Source: Candidatus Woesearchaeota archaeon | Lineage (GTDB): Archaea; Nanobdellota; Nanobdellia; Woesearchaeales; UBA11576 | DNA: 64,000 bases | Reading direction: 5' to 3' | Assembly: GCA_018668595.1 (NCBI GenBank) | Contig: JABJCP010000033.1 | Span: 1 to 64,000, forward strand | In this document: in pieces, positions 20,074 to 30,268 of the stretch | Layout of the letters: every line of letters starts with the position of its first letter | Numbering within the stretch: position 1 is the stretch's first letter | Program-made: the position numbers and the translations under genes | The notes under the pieces: model-generated | The model's database searches: none | Told to the model about the DNA's origin: nothing | What the model saw: only the letters and a program-made list of their open reading frames with translations

Positions 20074-20133
20074 TTCGCCAAAATTCGATAACAACATCCG
20101 GTTGAGTGCCAGCTCAACTTTTTCTTTTTTAAC
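20074..20133 (+). ncRNA. Possible short transcript with terminator hairpin
   Basis: TATA-like atttaaatag upstream, hairpin GTTGAG-TGCCAG-CTCAAC followed by TTTTTCTTTTTT. Confidence 0.35.
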
Positions 20134-20441
20134 TTTATGAATATGAGTTATTAATTCTCCATTGAAAAGTATAATTTATTTCCTATTTAAAGATTTCTCA
20201 AATGCGAACTATATTTTACAAAACAATAATCCATTATACGAATTTGTATATTGGTAAGAGCATAAGCTATACTGCCACATTTACAAAATCAATGAACATA
20301 AAAAATAGTCCAGTATACTAAAAACACAACCAGATTAAACAAACAAACCACTAATTAATGAGAACACACAACAAAAACATAAAATAGCTTATTTTGATTC
20401 AATTCAAAAACTTTTAATACTACCTCCACGATCCAAAACAC

Positions 20442-21197
20442 ATGACACTATTTTTTATAGGAATTGGACTTGACAATGAACAAGATATAACTGTCAAAGG
20501 ACTAAACATTGTAAAAAACTGTAAAAAAGTTTTCCTTGAAGCTTACACCTCAAAACTAAATTGCGATCTAAAAAAATTAGAAGAACTCTATGGAAAAAAA
20601 ATAATAATCGCAAATAGAGATCTTGTTGAAAAAAATCCAGATCAAATTCTTGATCCTACTTGCGATGTTGCCTTTTTAGTAATTGGTGATCCACTTGGAG
20701 CAACAACTCATGTTGATCTTATGCTTCGAGCAAAAGAACTCAACATCCAAATCAAAGTAATTCATAATGCTTCAATCATGAATGCTATCGGATCGATAGG
20801 ATTAGAATTATACAAGTTTGGTAAAACCACATCAATGCCATTTTTTGAGCCTAATTTCAAAGCAGAAACTCCTTATTTGATTATTGAACAAAATAATTCT
20901 ATTAAAGCTCACACATTAGTTCTTTTAGATATTAAGATGGATCAAAATAGATTCATGACAGTAAATCAAGCTATTGAGCAACTTCTCGAATTAGAAGAAA
21001 AACATCAAAAAGGAATATTTACAGAAAAAACATTATGTATTGGCTGCGCAAGGATTGGAGCAGATGATCAAATCATAAAAGCAGGTACTGCAAAAGAACT
21101 GCAAGAATTTGATTTCGGACCAGAACTTCATTCTTTAATTGTTCCTTCGCAGCTTCATTTCATGGAAGAAGATGCATTAAAAATATGGAGTAAGTGA
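20442..21197 (+). CDS. dphB: Diphthine synthase
   Basis: FFIGIGLDNEQDITVKGL, VIGDPLGATTHVDL, HNASIMNAIGSIGLELYKFG. Confidence 0.95.
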   Translation: MTLFFIGIGLDNEQDITVKGLNIVKNCKKVFLEAYTSKLNCDLKKLEELYGKKIIIANRDLVEKNPDQILDPTCDVAFLVIGDPLGATTHVDLMLRAKELNIQIKVIHNASIMNAIGSIGLELYKFGKTTSMPFFEPNFKAETPYLIIEQNNSIKAHTLVLLDIKMDQNRFMTVNQAIEQLLELEEKHQKGIFTEKTLCIGCARIGADDQIIKAGTAKELQEFDFGPELHSLIVPSQLHFMEEDALKIWSK

Positions 21198-21277
21198 GTT
21201 TAAGACGTTTTATCTCATAAGTTTAGTTAAGTTTATAAACAACTGATTTTTCCAAAAGCTTACAAAAACACTAAAAC

Positions 21278-21384
21278 AGTCCCGTAGTGTAGCGGCCAAT
21301 CATCTCGGACTTTGGAGATTAGGCCCAAAAAACATCAGGGTTCGAAGACATCCGAGGACCGCGGTTCAAATCCGCGCGGGACTA
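21278..21384 (+). tRNA. tRNA-Gln(TTG) with 37/38 intron (about 21316-21349)
   Basis: Acceptor AGTCCCG/CGGGACT, anticodon stem TCGGA/TCCGA, loop CTTTGGA with TTG at 21312-21314, T-arm CGCGG-TTCAAAT-CCGCG. Confidence 0.92.
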
Positions 21385-21632
21385 TTATTTTCAATTTCTA
21401 TTCTAAAACAAAATAATCAAAATATTTCCGAATTATTATAACATAGCCTATTAAATAATAAACCACACTATAAACTACAAACAAGTTCAATTTAAACAAT
21501 CACTACTACGAAGAGACAAAAAACGAAACATTTATATACTTGCTAAAACTCCATATATCTATAATCAATAAAAATCATTCTATAAAGTTCACGTAAGTAA
21601 ATAATGTAAATTAAATACAAAACGAGACTAAA

Positions 21633-23363
21633 ATGTTTATACATGTAACGCCCGGACAAGAAATAATGATGCATGTACTTCGCGATTGCGGCCACATGAT
21701 CATGGACGATATGTATGGATTTAATCAGTCTAATCCTTCTTATAGCGGAAGAGATAATTTATATCAAGATCAAAGCAGAGGAGGATATTATTGGGGTAGA
21801 GCAGAAGCCGAACTAAGAACTGCTTTAATGTTAGCAGAAACCTCGAAGCCCGAACTTACTTTGCCAGAGTCAACACCAGTTATAGATTTTATGAGAATAA
21901 CTCAACCCGATGAACCTCTTGTCAAAACAGGAGATAACTCATTATGGCTAGACAACACTCCACCTTATGATGCATGTAAAAATAGTGTTTTTTGTAATCC
22001 TCAAACCACGCCAATAGAAGAAACAGTTGATCCATTTATTTATTCTGCAGTTCCAATTGCTGATTATTTAACAGCAGACTTAATTCCAGATAGTGAAGGA
22101 CTCGACTTAATGCAAGATTGTTTAGATATAATGCATAAATTTGCAAAGCCCGAAGATTTTTATAAACCCCCTGTAGGCATTCCTACTCCAACCATTTTAA
22201 TTCCTGACGTCACATTTGGTTTAGATATTGAAAAACTCGACAGTAGACTTAAATTTGAATATCATAAAGTAATGGACGCAGTTAGAGAACAAGGATTAAA
22301 ACAACCTCCAGTTACAGATACTTCCGCAATTTCAATGTTACCAAAAGGCATTTTTTTTGGAAAAAGACAGTCAGCGTTGTATACTCCAGATACAAAAATA
22401 ATATCTGGTAAAATTAAATATGATGTGTTAGCTGAACAAATGAGACTTAATGCGCATAGAATTAGATCTCGATTAATAAAAGATAAAAAACCAACTGTAT
22501 TTAGTAATCCATTTAACGAGTATCAACCAAGACATAAAACACGCACCACTTATGAACCCCCCGTACCAACTACAAACTTATTTTCTGAAAAAAAATCAAG
22601 AGTACCAAATGTTAATTTAGTTGAACCTCTAAATCAAAAACATAGACCAACAGGCATTAAGTTTCCAGAACCACTCATCCAAGATACTAATTTAGATGAT
22701 AAAGTAGGTAGTGGATTGTTCGAAGTTAAACCTAAAGATTGGACAACAGACTCAATTGATACTAAAACAACAATAGCAACACCCTTTGTACCACGCATGC
22801 CTTCATTAGATAGTCCAAATGTAGAAGAACCTTCAATAGGATTAGTAAATTCTAATCACACATTTCCCGGGTTTAGAGAAACTACAGACCCAATTAGTCC
22901 TGAAGAAATTGCAAGAATTAGAACTGCCTTAAGTCCCGCACAAGATCATCAAAGATATTCCCGAGATACTCCTAACGTTCGTAAAATAAGAACAATTTCT
23001 GATCTTAAAGCTTCAAACAAAAAAGTAAAAAGATCTACAGAGCAAACTAAAAATACTCATTTAAGAAAACCAAGAACTAGCGGGTTCCGTGATTTAGACG
23101 GAAAACCAATTGATTTTAGCAAATATCAAAAACAAGATCCAGAACCTGAATCATATTCAGAAAAAATTAATAGACAACTCAAAGAAGCTTTAGCAGGAGA
23201 TCCCAAATATCTTAGAGGTTTAGAATTAGATGATGAACCTTCTCCCAAACCAAAAACTGCCCCCCCTAGAGATAGTTACCAAGAAATGGGAAAGAACTTA
23301 CACGAAGGGTTAAAAAAAGCAATTCCATTCTTCAAATCATTACTTGATCCAAAAAAGAAATAA
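21633..23363 (+). CDS. Uncharacterised, proline-rich, probably largely disordered protein
   Basis: 576-aa ORF; low-complexity Pro/Lys/Asp-rich composition; no recognised domain. Confidence 0.65.
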   Translation: MFIHVTPGQEIMMHVLRDCGHMIMDDMYGFNQSNPSYSGRDNLYQDQSRGGYYWGRAEAELRTALMLAETSKPELTLPESTPVIDFMRITQPDEPLVKTGDNSLWLDNTPPYDACKNSVFCNPQTTPIEETVDPFIYSAVPIADYLTADLIPDSEGLDLMQDCLDIMHKFAKPEDFYKPPVGIPTPTILIPDVTFGLDIEKLDSRLKFEYHKVMDAVREQGLKQPPVTDTSAISMLPKGIFFGKRQSALYTPDTKIISGKIKYDVLAEQMRLNAHRIRSRLIKDKKPTVFSNPFNEYQPRHKTRTTYEPPVPTTNLFSEKKSRVPNVNLVEPLNQKHRPTGIKFPEPLIQDTNLDDKVGSGLFEVKPKDWTTDSIDTKTTIATPFVPRMPSLDSPNVEEPSIGLVNSNHTFPGFRETTDPISPEEIARIRTALSPAQDHQRYSRDTPNVRKIRTISDLKASNKKVKRSTEQTKNTHLRKPRTSGFRDLDGKPIDFSKYQKQDPEPESYSEKINRQLKEALAGDPKYLRGLELDDEPSPKPKTAPPRDSYQEMGKNLHEGLKKAIPFFKSLLDPKKK

Positions 23364-23420
23364 AAAAAAAGTCAACTAAAAGCACCAACTTATTTAAATA
23401 ACCAATCAATTTAATTTTTT

Positions 23421-24224
23421 ATGTTCTCAACAACTAAATCATCAGACAAAACAATCAAACTAGATTTCTCAGAAGGATACAGCAGTGTAATAATCCCTTC
23501 AAAAAATAATAAATTCACACTCTGCATTTCTTCTCAGATTGGTTGCCCCATAGGATGCAAGTTCTGCAGATCTGGAAATCAAAAATTCATAAGAAACCTA
23601 ACAACAAAGGAAATTATAGAACAAGTGAGGATTAGCAATGACTTGCTCAAAAAAGAAAACAAAGATCACTCAATAACCTCTGTCGTATTTATGGGAATGG
23701 GCGAGCCAATGCTCAATATAAACAATGTATTAAATTCTATCAATATAATAAATAAAGAATTCCATATTCCATTCAGAAGAATAACTCTATCAACAATAGG
23801 AATAGATCTTGACAAATTATTAAGTGCAAAATTCAATATTGCAATTTCTCTTCACAGTCCTAATGAAGAAATTAGACAAGAAATAACAAACTCTTTAACT
23901 TCTATTAATAATATACTAGATTTCTGTAAAGAATTCTCAAAAAATAGAAAAAATCAAAACGGAGTTATGATTGAATATGCACTAATAAAAGATATTAATG
24001 ATTCAGATGAAGATTTAAACCCACTCCTTAACCTAGACTGGCCAAGCAACACTAATTTCAATCTTATCGAGTTTAATGACTACAAAGAGTTTCAAGCTTC
24101 AGACAAATCAAAACTAAATTATTTCAAAAAAAAAATAATCAATGCAGGTTTCAAATGTTTTATCCGAGAATCTCGAGGTAAAGATATTGATGCTGCGTGC
24201 GGAATGTTAAATGTAAACCTTTAA
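23421..24224 (+). CDS. RlmN/Cfr-family radical SAM methyltransferase
   Basis: GCPIGCKFCRSG (CxxxCxxC), VVFMGMGEPMLN, ISLHSPNEEIR, RESRGKDIDAACGML. Confidence 0.85.
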   Translation: MFSTTKSSDKTIKLDFSEGYSSVIIPSKNNKFTLCISSQIGCPIGCKFCRSGNQKFIRNLTTKEIIEQVRISNDLLKKENKDHSITSVVFMGMGEPMLNINNVLNSINIINKEFHIPFRRITLSTIGIDLDKLLSAKFNIAISLHSPNEEIRQEITNSLTSINNILDFCKEFSKNRKNQNGVMIEYALIKDINDSDEDLNPLLNLDWPSNTNFNLIEFNDYKEFQASDKSKLNYFKKKIINAGFKCFIRESRGKDIDAACGMLNVNL

Positions 24225-24243
24225 AAACAATAAAATTATTCAC

Positions 24244-26001
24244 ATGAATATGCCATACAAACTTGGTAAATGGGATCTTTCTCATTTGTTAAAAAAAGGA
24301 GATAAAAAAGAAATTCTTGCTAAAGTTAATACTGTAGAAAAGAAAGTTAATTTTGTTGCTAGTTACAAAACTAAATTAAAAACATTAAAACCAATCGAAT
24401 TTAAAAAATTAATCAAAACCATGGAAAAAATTGATCATGACATGGGTGTTGTTTCTGTTTATCTCAGTTTAAGATTTTATGCAAATACTAATGATCAAGA
24501 AGCTGCTGCTTTAATGTCTCAACTTGATTTAAAATCTGCAGAATTCAGTAATAAATTATTATTTTTCTCATTATGGTTCAAAAAATTACCAACAAATAAA
24601 GCTAATAAATATATTGCTGCAGCTAAAGAATATGATTATTATCTCGAGGAGATTAGACGCAGTAAGCCACACACTTTATCTGAAAAAGAAGAACGAGTTG
24701 TTAACTTTTTGTCTCAACATGGAAGTTCGGCTTTAAAATCAGTTTATGATATGTTTACTAACAATTTTTTATTTGTATTTAATGGTAAAAAAGTTACACA
24801 AGAAGAACTCACAACTCATGTTAGATCTAATAAATCTCAAATTCGTAAAAAAGCATATGCCACATTACTAAATAAGTATGAAGAAAATAAATTAGTTCTT
24901 AATGAAATTTACAAAAATGTTGTTTTGGACTGGAAAGCTAGAGGTATTGATCTTCGAAAACATAAATCACCTATTGGAATTAGATCTTTTTATCAAAACA
25001 TTGACGAGAAAACAGTTAATTTAATGATGGAAGTTTGCAGAGAAAATGCTCATCTTTTTCAAAGATATTTTAAGCTTAAAGCAAAATTGTTAAAAGTAAA
25101 AAAACTTAGAAGATATGATATTTATGCTCCTCTTAAAAGCGTTGATAAATCATTTTCATATGATAAAGCAGTTAATATGGTTGTTGATACTTATTCTAAG
25201 TTTGATAAAGAAATGGGTTTGCTTGCAAAATCTATGTTTGATAAAAATATGATCGATTCAGAAATTCGTAAAGGTAAACGCTCAGGTGCTTTTTGTATGT
25301 CTTACATGACTGATCTCAAACCATATGTTCTTTTGAATTATGTAAACAAGTGGAAGGACGTATCTACTCTAGCTCACGAAATAGGTCATGCAATTCATCA
25401 CATGTTAGCATCTAAGAAAAATACTGAATTTACAGCTCATGCCGAGCTTCCTGTTTGTGAAACCGCATCTATTTTTGGAGAAAAACTTTTAGCAGAGGTT
25501 GCATTAAAAAATGCGAGTAAAAAACTTAAGATAGATATTTTAGCTCAACAATTAGATTCTGTTTATGCAACTATTATGAGGCAGATTTATTTTGTTATTT
25601 TTGAAACTCTTGCTCATGAAGCTTACAAAAATGGAGCTACCCTTGACGAGATTGCGAAAATTTATTATGGTACATTAAAAGAACAATTTGGAGATTCTAT
25701 TGATATTTCTAAAGATTTTATGTGGGAATGGTTATACATCCCTCATATTTTCCATACTCCTTTTTATTGTTATGCTTATACTTTTGGAAATCTTTTAACA
25801 TTTGCACTTTACAAAAAATACCAAGTAGATGGTAAAAAGTTTGTTCCTAAAATCAAAAAAATCCTAGAACTAGGAGGTTCTATGAATCCAAGAGATATTG
25901 TGTTAAGTGCAGGTTTTGACATTGACAAAAAAGAATTCTGGCAAGGCGGTTTTGAAGTTGTTAAAGAAATGGTTGATGAGATCGAATTACTTTTAAAATA
26001 G
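24244..26001 (+). CDS. pepF: Oligoendopeptidase F (M3 family)
   Basis: TLAHEIGHAIHHML zinc motif, M3 C-terminal pattern. Confidence 0.93.
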   Translation: MNMPYKLGKWDLSHLLKKGDKKEILAKVNTVEKKVNFVASYKTKLKTLKPIEFKKLIKTMEKIDHDMGVVSVYLSLRFYANTNDQEAAALMSQLDLKSAEFSNKLLFFSLWFKKLPTNKANKYIAAAKEYDYYLEEIRRSKPHTLSEKEERVVNFLSQHGSSALKSVYDMFTNNFLFVFNGKKVTQEELTTHVRSNKSQIRKKAYATLLNKYEENKLVLNEIYKNVVLDWKARGIDLRKHKSPIGIRSFYQNIDEKTVNLMMEVCRENAHLFQRYFKLKAKLLKVKKLRRYDIYAPLKSVDKSFSYDKAVNMVVDTYSKFDKEMGLLAKSMFDKNMIDSEIRKGKRSGAFCMSYMTDLKPYVLLNYVNKWKDVSTLAHEIGHAIHHMLASKKNTEFTAHAELPVCETASIFGEKLLAEVALKNASKKLKIDILAQQLDSVYATIMRQIYFVIFETLAHEAYKNGATLDEIAKIYYGTLKEQFGDSIDISKDFMWEWLYIPHIFHTPFYCYAYTFGNLLTFALYKKYQVDGKKFVPKIKKILELGGSMNPRDIVLSAGFDIDKKEFWQGGFEVVKEMVDEIELLLK

Positions 26002-26128
26002 GACTCTATACCCCTTATAACTATCAAAGATCAAGTTCTATAACTTCAACATTCATTGAAATTATAATAATCTATTTATATTTGCTATACTTATTATCAA
26101 ATAGATCAATTAAAAGCTACTTAGTGAG

Positions 26129-26941
26129 GTGCTTAATATGAAAAAATCAGAAAATAAAAATAATTTTATGAATTGTTGTCATGGAATAAGTTTCGTTGTA
26201 ATTATTGGATTAATTATTGCAGTTCTTGTTTTGTCGTTTAGTAATGCGAGTTCTAGCAATATAGATCTTGGCAAGATAACTTTAGATCAAGAAACTAATG
26301 TAATTTCAGTTTTAGGAAATGGTGAAGTTACTGTTGATCCTGATGAAGCTACAATATATGTTGAAATTGAAGTTTTAAAAGATACTGCTAGTGAAGCTCA
26401 GGAAAGTGCTGCAAAAATTGCATCTGATGTTATTGCTGCTCTAAAAAAGGCAGGCATTAAGGAAGATAATATTGAAACTGATTATTATAATTTATATCCT
26501 AAAACAGAATGGAATCAAGATACAAGAAAATCTGAATTTGTAGGTTATGAAGTTAGTAACAGTCTTAAAGTAAAAACAACTGATGTTGATAATGTTGGCA
26601 AGTATTTAGATGTTGCAGTAAACGCTGGAGCTAATAGAGTTAATAGAATTAGTTTTGGTTTGAGTAAATCTCTTGAACTTGAAATTAATGATCTTGCTTT
26701 AAACAAAGCTGCACAATCTGCTACTGAAAAAGCAGAGTCTATCTCGTCTGCATTAGGTGTATCTTTAGGTAAAATAAGCAAAGTTTCAGAGAGTAATGTG
26801 AATTATATTGCGTATGATTATTATCCTAAATCTGCAGGTATTGAAATGGCAATGGATGAAAGTTTTGAATCTACACCTATTAATGCTGAAAAACTCGAGA
26901 TTACTGCTAGAATCAGTGTTGAATATGAAATAGTTCAATAA
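26129..26941 (+). CDS. SIMPL (DUF541) domain secreted protein
   Basis: Signal/TM plus VISVLGNGEVTVDPDEATIYVEIEV; probable start at the internal MKKSENKNN. Confidence 0.85.
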   Translation: MLNMKKSENKNNFMNCCHGISFVVIIGLIIAVLVLSFSNASSSNIDLGKITLDQETNVISVLGNGEVTVDPDEATIYVEIEVLKDTASEAQESAAKIASDVIAALKKAGIKEDNIETDYYNLYPKTEWNQDTRKSEFVGYEVSNSLKVKTTDVDNVGKYLDVAVNAGANRVNRISFGLSKSLELEINDLALNKAAQSATEKAESISSALGVSLGKISKVSESNVNYIAYDYYPKSAGIEMAMDESFESTPINAEKLEITARISVEYEIVQ

Positions 26942-26997
26942 TAAATTAATAAAATATTAAATTATAATTTTTTCTTTTTTATTTATCTTTTTAATTA

Positions 26998-27720
26998 TTA
27001 TTTGAATGATCCTTTCCACAACATCTTAAAAAAACTGTTATAAGAATCTGCCGCTACCTTATTATAAATTAAAACACCCAGTGGTTTTTTTGTCCAAATG
27101 ATTATTCCTATTTTATTATTTCTAATTATTGTTTCAGTCAAAGGTTCAAAACCTATTGACGTATATCTAATTGTTGACTTAGGATATTTTGTTTCTGCTT
27201 TCCAAAATTGTAAAGATTCATTAAAAATAAGTTTAGCAACAATTCCTTTTTTTGCTCTTTTCTTATGATAATTTACCCACCATGCATCTCCCAACATCAA
27301 TGATTCTTTTGTTGAACCAAATGTATTGTGTTCAGTTCCACCCGCATCTAATAACTCCAAAAGTAACTCTTTAATTCCCCTTATTCCTCTAAAAGATATT
27401 ATTTCAGGTTTTTCTTTAGCAGTTTTTTGTTTTATGAGTAATTCTGGAAGAATTTCTTGGAATCTTTCCTTTTTATCATTAATAAATTCTATAATATGAT
27501 TTGGATCTGCTGCTTGATAATGATTTATTTTCCCTTCTTTAACAAATGTTACAAAACCTTTGTCAACCAACTTTTTAATGGTCATATGTACAACCGAATT
27601 TTGTAAGCCTGATTTTTCTAAGATAGGTCCTGCTGTTGATGTTCCTAATTCTAATAGAGCAAGATATATTTTTATCTCAGCATTTGTTAGTCCTATATCT
27701 TCTAATATTTTTGTGTCCAT
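26998..27720 (-). CDS. TrmB-family transcriptional regulator
   Basis: LEDIGLTNAEIKIYLALLELGTSTAGPILEKSGLQNSVVHMTIKKLVDKGFV; FRGIRGIKELL. Confidence 0.9.
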   Translation of the reverse strand: MDTKILEDIGLTNAEIKIYLALLELGTSTAGPILEKSGLQNSVVHMTIKKLVDKGFVTFVKEGKINHYQAADPNHIIEFINDKKERFQEILPELLIKQKTAKEKPEIISFRGIRGIKELLLELLDAGGTEHNTFGSTKESLMLGDAWWVNYHKKRAKKGIVAKLIFNESLQFWKAETKYPKSTIRYTSIGFEPLTETIIRNNKIGIIIWTKKPLGVLIYNKVAADSYNSFFKMLWKGSFK

Positions 27721-27763
27721 AATTCTTAACAGTTCTTTGTATTATTTAAACTTTTCTTTAGTT

Positions 27764-27777
27764 CTCCATTTTTGGAG
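27764..27777. promoter_or_regulatory. Palindrome CTCCA-TTTT-TGGAG between divergent TATA boxes
   Basis: Lies between TATA-like sequences of TrmB (-) and ORF 27867 (+). Confidence 0.5.
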
Positions 27778-27866
27778 GATAAATATTTATATGCTCTTCT
27801 TTAACTACTAATAAATAACAAACAAAAGAATTTATTATATTTTTAAAAAAAAAGAGGAGATAAAAA

Positions 27867-28784
27867 ATGAAAAAAAAATATGAAATTAATGTAAACGAAC
27901 AAAATATTGAAAAATACATAAAAAAAAGAACCATAACAGGAGTAGAAGAAGTAGTGTATACAGAACCTATTGACAACCCCTTAACAAGTAGAAAATATAT
28001 TGTTTACTTGGATGGAGATTATTTTGATAAAATTGGATTCTGTTTAGCTAAAGAAAAAGATGAATTTGATGCACACATATGTATTGCACAAGAATATTTG
28101 GATCTAAAGAAAAGAACAAGACCCCAATATCGTGACGAATGGTCAGAATACTTTAAACCCGAATTTGTAGAAACATTAAAATCAGAATTTGAAGAACCAA
28201 GACAAGGATTTAGAACTTTTCCAGGCCATAGAAAACTTCAAGCAGAAGATGCTAATATTAAAACAGTAGATGAATATGTACAATTTCATATAAACCAGTA
28301 TGAAAAAGAAATAAACGAGAGAAAACAAAAATGCAAAATAATTACATTTAGAGATACTGTAGCATATTTAACATTAAAACACAAAGATATCTTAGAAGCA
28401 AATCCTACAATCCAAGAGGGATTAAACGGACTTCATGAAATGATTGCTAAACATGAAGAACGATTTTCTTTAAACAAAGATAACTCTGAAAACAGAGTAT
28501 ACATTGTCATTGGAGGAGGAATGTTCACATACTGCGAAGAAGATAATGGAATAAATCTGTATGAACAATCAGGTAGTTTTAATCAAGAACCCCGAGAAAT
28601 AAGACGCCAAGTTGCGAATGCAGTTGTTGATGAGTTCAATGCAAGAGGATTAACAAATAACGCTACAGCATATTCAGGAAGAAACTCCTGTTGGTTAGAT
28701 TGGACAAAAGAACAACCTGAAAAAATAAAATGGATTAATGCTTGGATGGACTTTGTTGAATTAGTAAAAGAAAAGGAGGTATAA
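27867..28784 (+). CDS. Uncharacterised protein
   Basis: SD agaggag before ATG; 305 aa; no recognised family. Confidence 0.75.
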   Translation: MKKKYEINVNEQNIEKYIKKRTITGVEEVVYTEPIDNPLTSRKYIVYLDGDYFDKIGFCLAKEKDEFDAHICIAQEYLDLKKRTRPQYRDEWSEYFKPEFVETLKSEFEEPRQGFRTFPGHRKLQAEDANIKTVDEYVQFHINQYEKEINERKQKCKIITFRDTVAYLTLKHKDILEANPTIQEGLNGLHEMIAKHEERFSLNKDNSENRVYIVIGGGMFTYCEEDNGINLYEQSGSFNQEPREIRRQVANAVVDEFNARGLTNNATAYSGRNSCWLDWTKEQPEKIKWINAWMDFVELVKEKEV

Positions 28785-28789
28785 TAAAA

Positions 28790-29203
28790 ATGAAAACTGA
28801 AAAAAAATTAGAAGAAAAAATTATTAAAGCAGAAGAACTTTTGCCAGGAGTTGGAGATCAACTGAAACCAAAATTTATTAAGACTATTGGCGGTGGTTAC
28901 CAAATAGATGTTACAGACGTGGAATATTTGGAAGTGGGAGAACATAAAGTTGTAGCAGCAAAATGGCAAAGGGAATGTTTGGCTTATGGAAGATCTGAAA
29001 TTATGGAATTCGTTACAGTATATTTTCCTAGTGAAGAAGGAAAATTAAAAAAAGTAGTTCCTGAAAATATATTTGTAAGAAACTTCTATAAATCTTGTTA
29101 TGATAGAGATGATCTTTTTGATAAATTTCCCTATGTTAGTTTAGAAAATTTAGCAAAAGATCAAATAAAAGTTGCTTGGCTTGATAAAGATAAAAAGAAA
29201 TGA
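28790..29203 (+). CDS. Uncharacterised protein
   Basis: 137 aa, 5 nt after the previous ORF; SD aaggaggt. Confidence 0.75.
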   Translation: MKTEKKLEEKIIKAEELLPGVGDQLKPKFIKTIGGGYQIDVTDVEYLEVGEHKVVAAKWQRECLAYGRSEIMEFVTVYFPSEEGKLKKVVPENIFVRNFYKSCYDRDDLFDKFPYVSLENLAKDQIKVAWLDKDKKK

Positions 29204-29333
29204 CCTACCTATGTTGTTGAGTTGAAATAATTTTTTTTTCTTAAATATTAATTTTTTAAGTTCGTGTTTAGTTTACTTTTTTCTACATTATCGACACAAT
29301 ATATTTATAGTTGCTCGTCTATAATGCATATAA

Positions 29334-29726
29334 ATGGTTGCTAAACCTAAAAAACCAAAAACAAGTCCATCATCTACAAGTCAAGATATGTTATGGATTT
29401 TAGGACTTTTTCTTCGTGAATCTGATAGGCGTTTTGCTAAATTTCCTTTAGGTGTTTCAATTTCTAAAGTTGAATTTATTGAATCTATTGTTAAACTTAA
29501 AGTTACAAACAAACAAGAACGTGCTATTTACAAAAATTTAGAAGAGCTTGAAAAAAGAAAATTTATAATTTACAAAAACAGGGAACTTTGTCTTTCTAAA
29601 AAAGGTTTTACCAAATTTAGTAAACAGCTTGGAGAATTTAATGCTAAAAAAACTATGGAAAAAATTCTTTCTCCTTCTAACATTGCAAAAACTTCCAGGG
29701 GCAAACAAACTAAATTAAGAAATTAG
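29334..29726 (+). CDS. Small winged-helix-like uncharacterised protein
   Basis: Leaderless-type TATA upstream; helix-rich LYKNLEELEKRKFIIYKNRELCLSKKG pattern. Confidence 0.55.
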   Translation: MVAKPKKPKTSPSSTSQDMLWILGLFLRESDRRFAKFPLGVSISKVEFIESIVKLKVTNKQERAIYKNLEELEKRKFIIYKNRELCLSKKGFTKFSKQLGEFNAKKTMEKILSPSNIAKTSRGKQTKLRN

Positions 29727-29776
29727 AGAACTTATTTACTCTTTTAATTCAATTTGTATAATTCGCGCGATATAAT

Positions 29777-30238
29777 TCACTTTGTATACTGGCAATTCTT
29801 AATACAACTAACTTCTGCTGTTGCACCATCTATTTGTAGTGTTGTTTCATAAGGCGCGTCAGGTTCTTGAACTACTAAATTTACAATATAGTCTCCTCCT
29901 GTTTCATTCAAATCTATATCTTTAGAAGTTATATATGAATTTATTAGTCGAGCTTTTATTCCAGATAATGATGTATATGCATTAACATAAATATCTGCCA
30001 TTTTTTCTGCATCTCTATGATCAATAGTTAATTCTTTATTGAATTTACAATATTGTTCTGATGATCTAATTAAACCATCAGGACATACAAGTTGTTTTTT
30101 ACAGGTAGATTCATCTTTTGTTTGTTTTCCATTCGGACAAACATATATTGTTCTACAACCAGTTATTAAAATTAGAATGATTAATAATGAAATTAAGATG
30201 CAGCTTTTATGAACATTAAGTTTATAATTTTTTTTCAT
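29777..30238 (-). CDS. Lipoprotein, paralogue of 30269-30739
   Basis: Lipobox-like LILITGC; Cys-rich CPNGKQTKDESTCKK; shared C-terminus NCQYTK. Confidence 0.7.
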   Translation of the reverse strand: MKKNYKLNVHKSCILISLLIILILITGCRTIYVCPNGKQTKDESTCKKQLVCPDGLIRSSEQYCKFNKELTIDHRDAEKMADIYVNAYTSLSGIKARLINSYITSKDIDLNETGGDYIVNLVVQEPDAPYETTLQIDGATAEVSCIKNCQYTK

Positions 30239-30268
30239 TTTATTTTTCGTAATTTTATTTTTATAATA

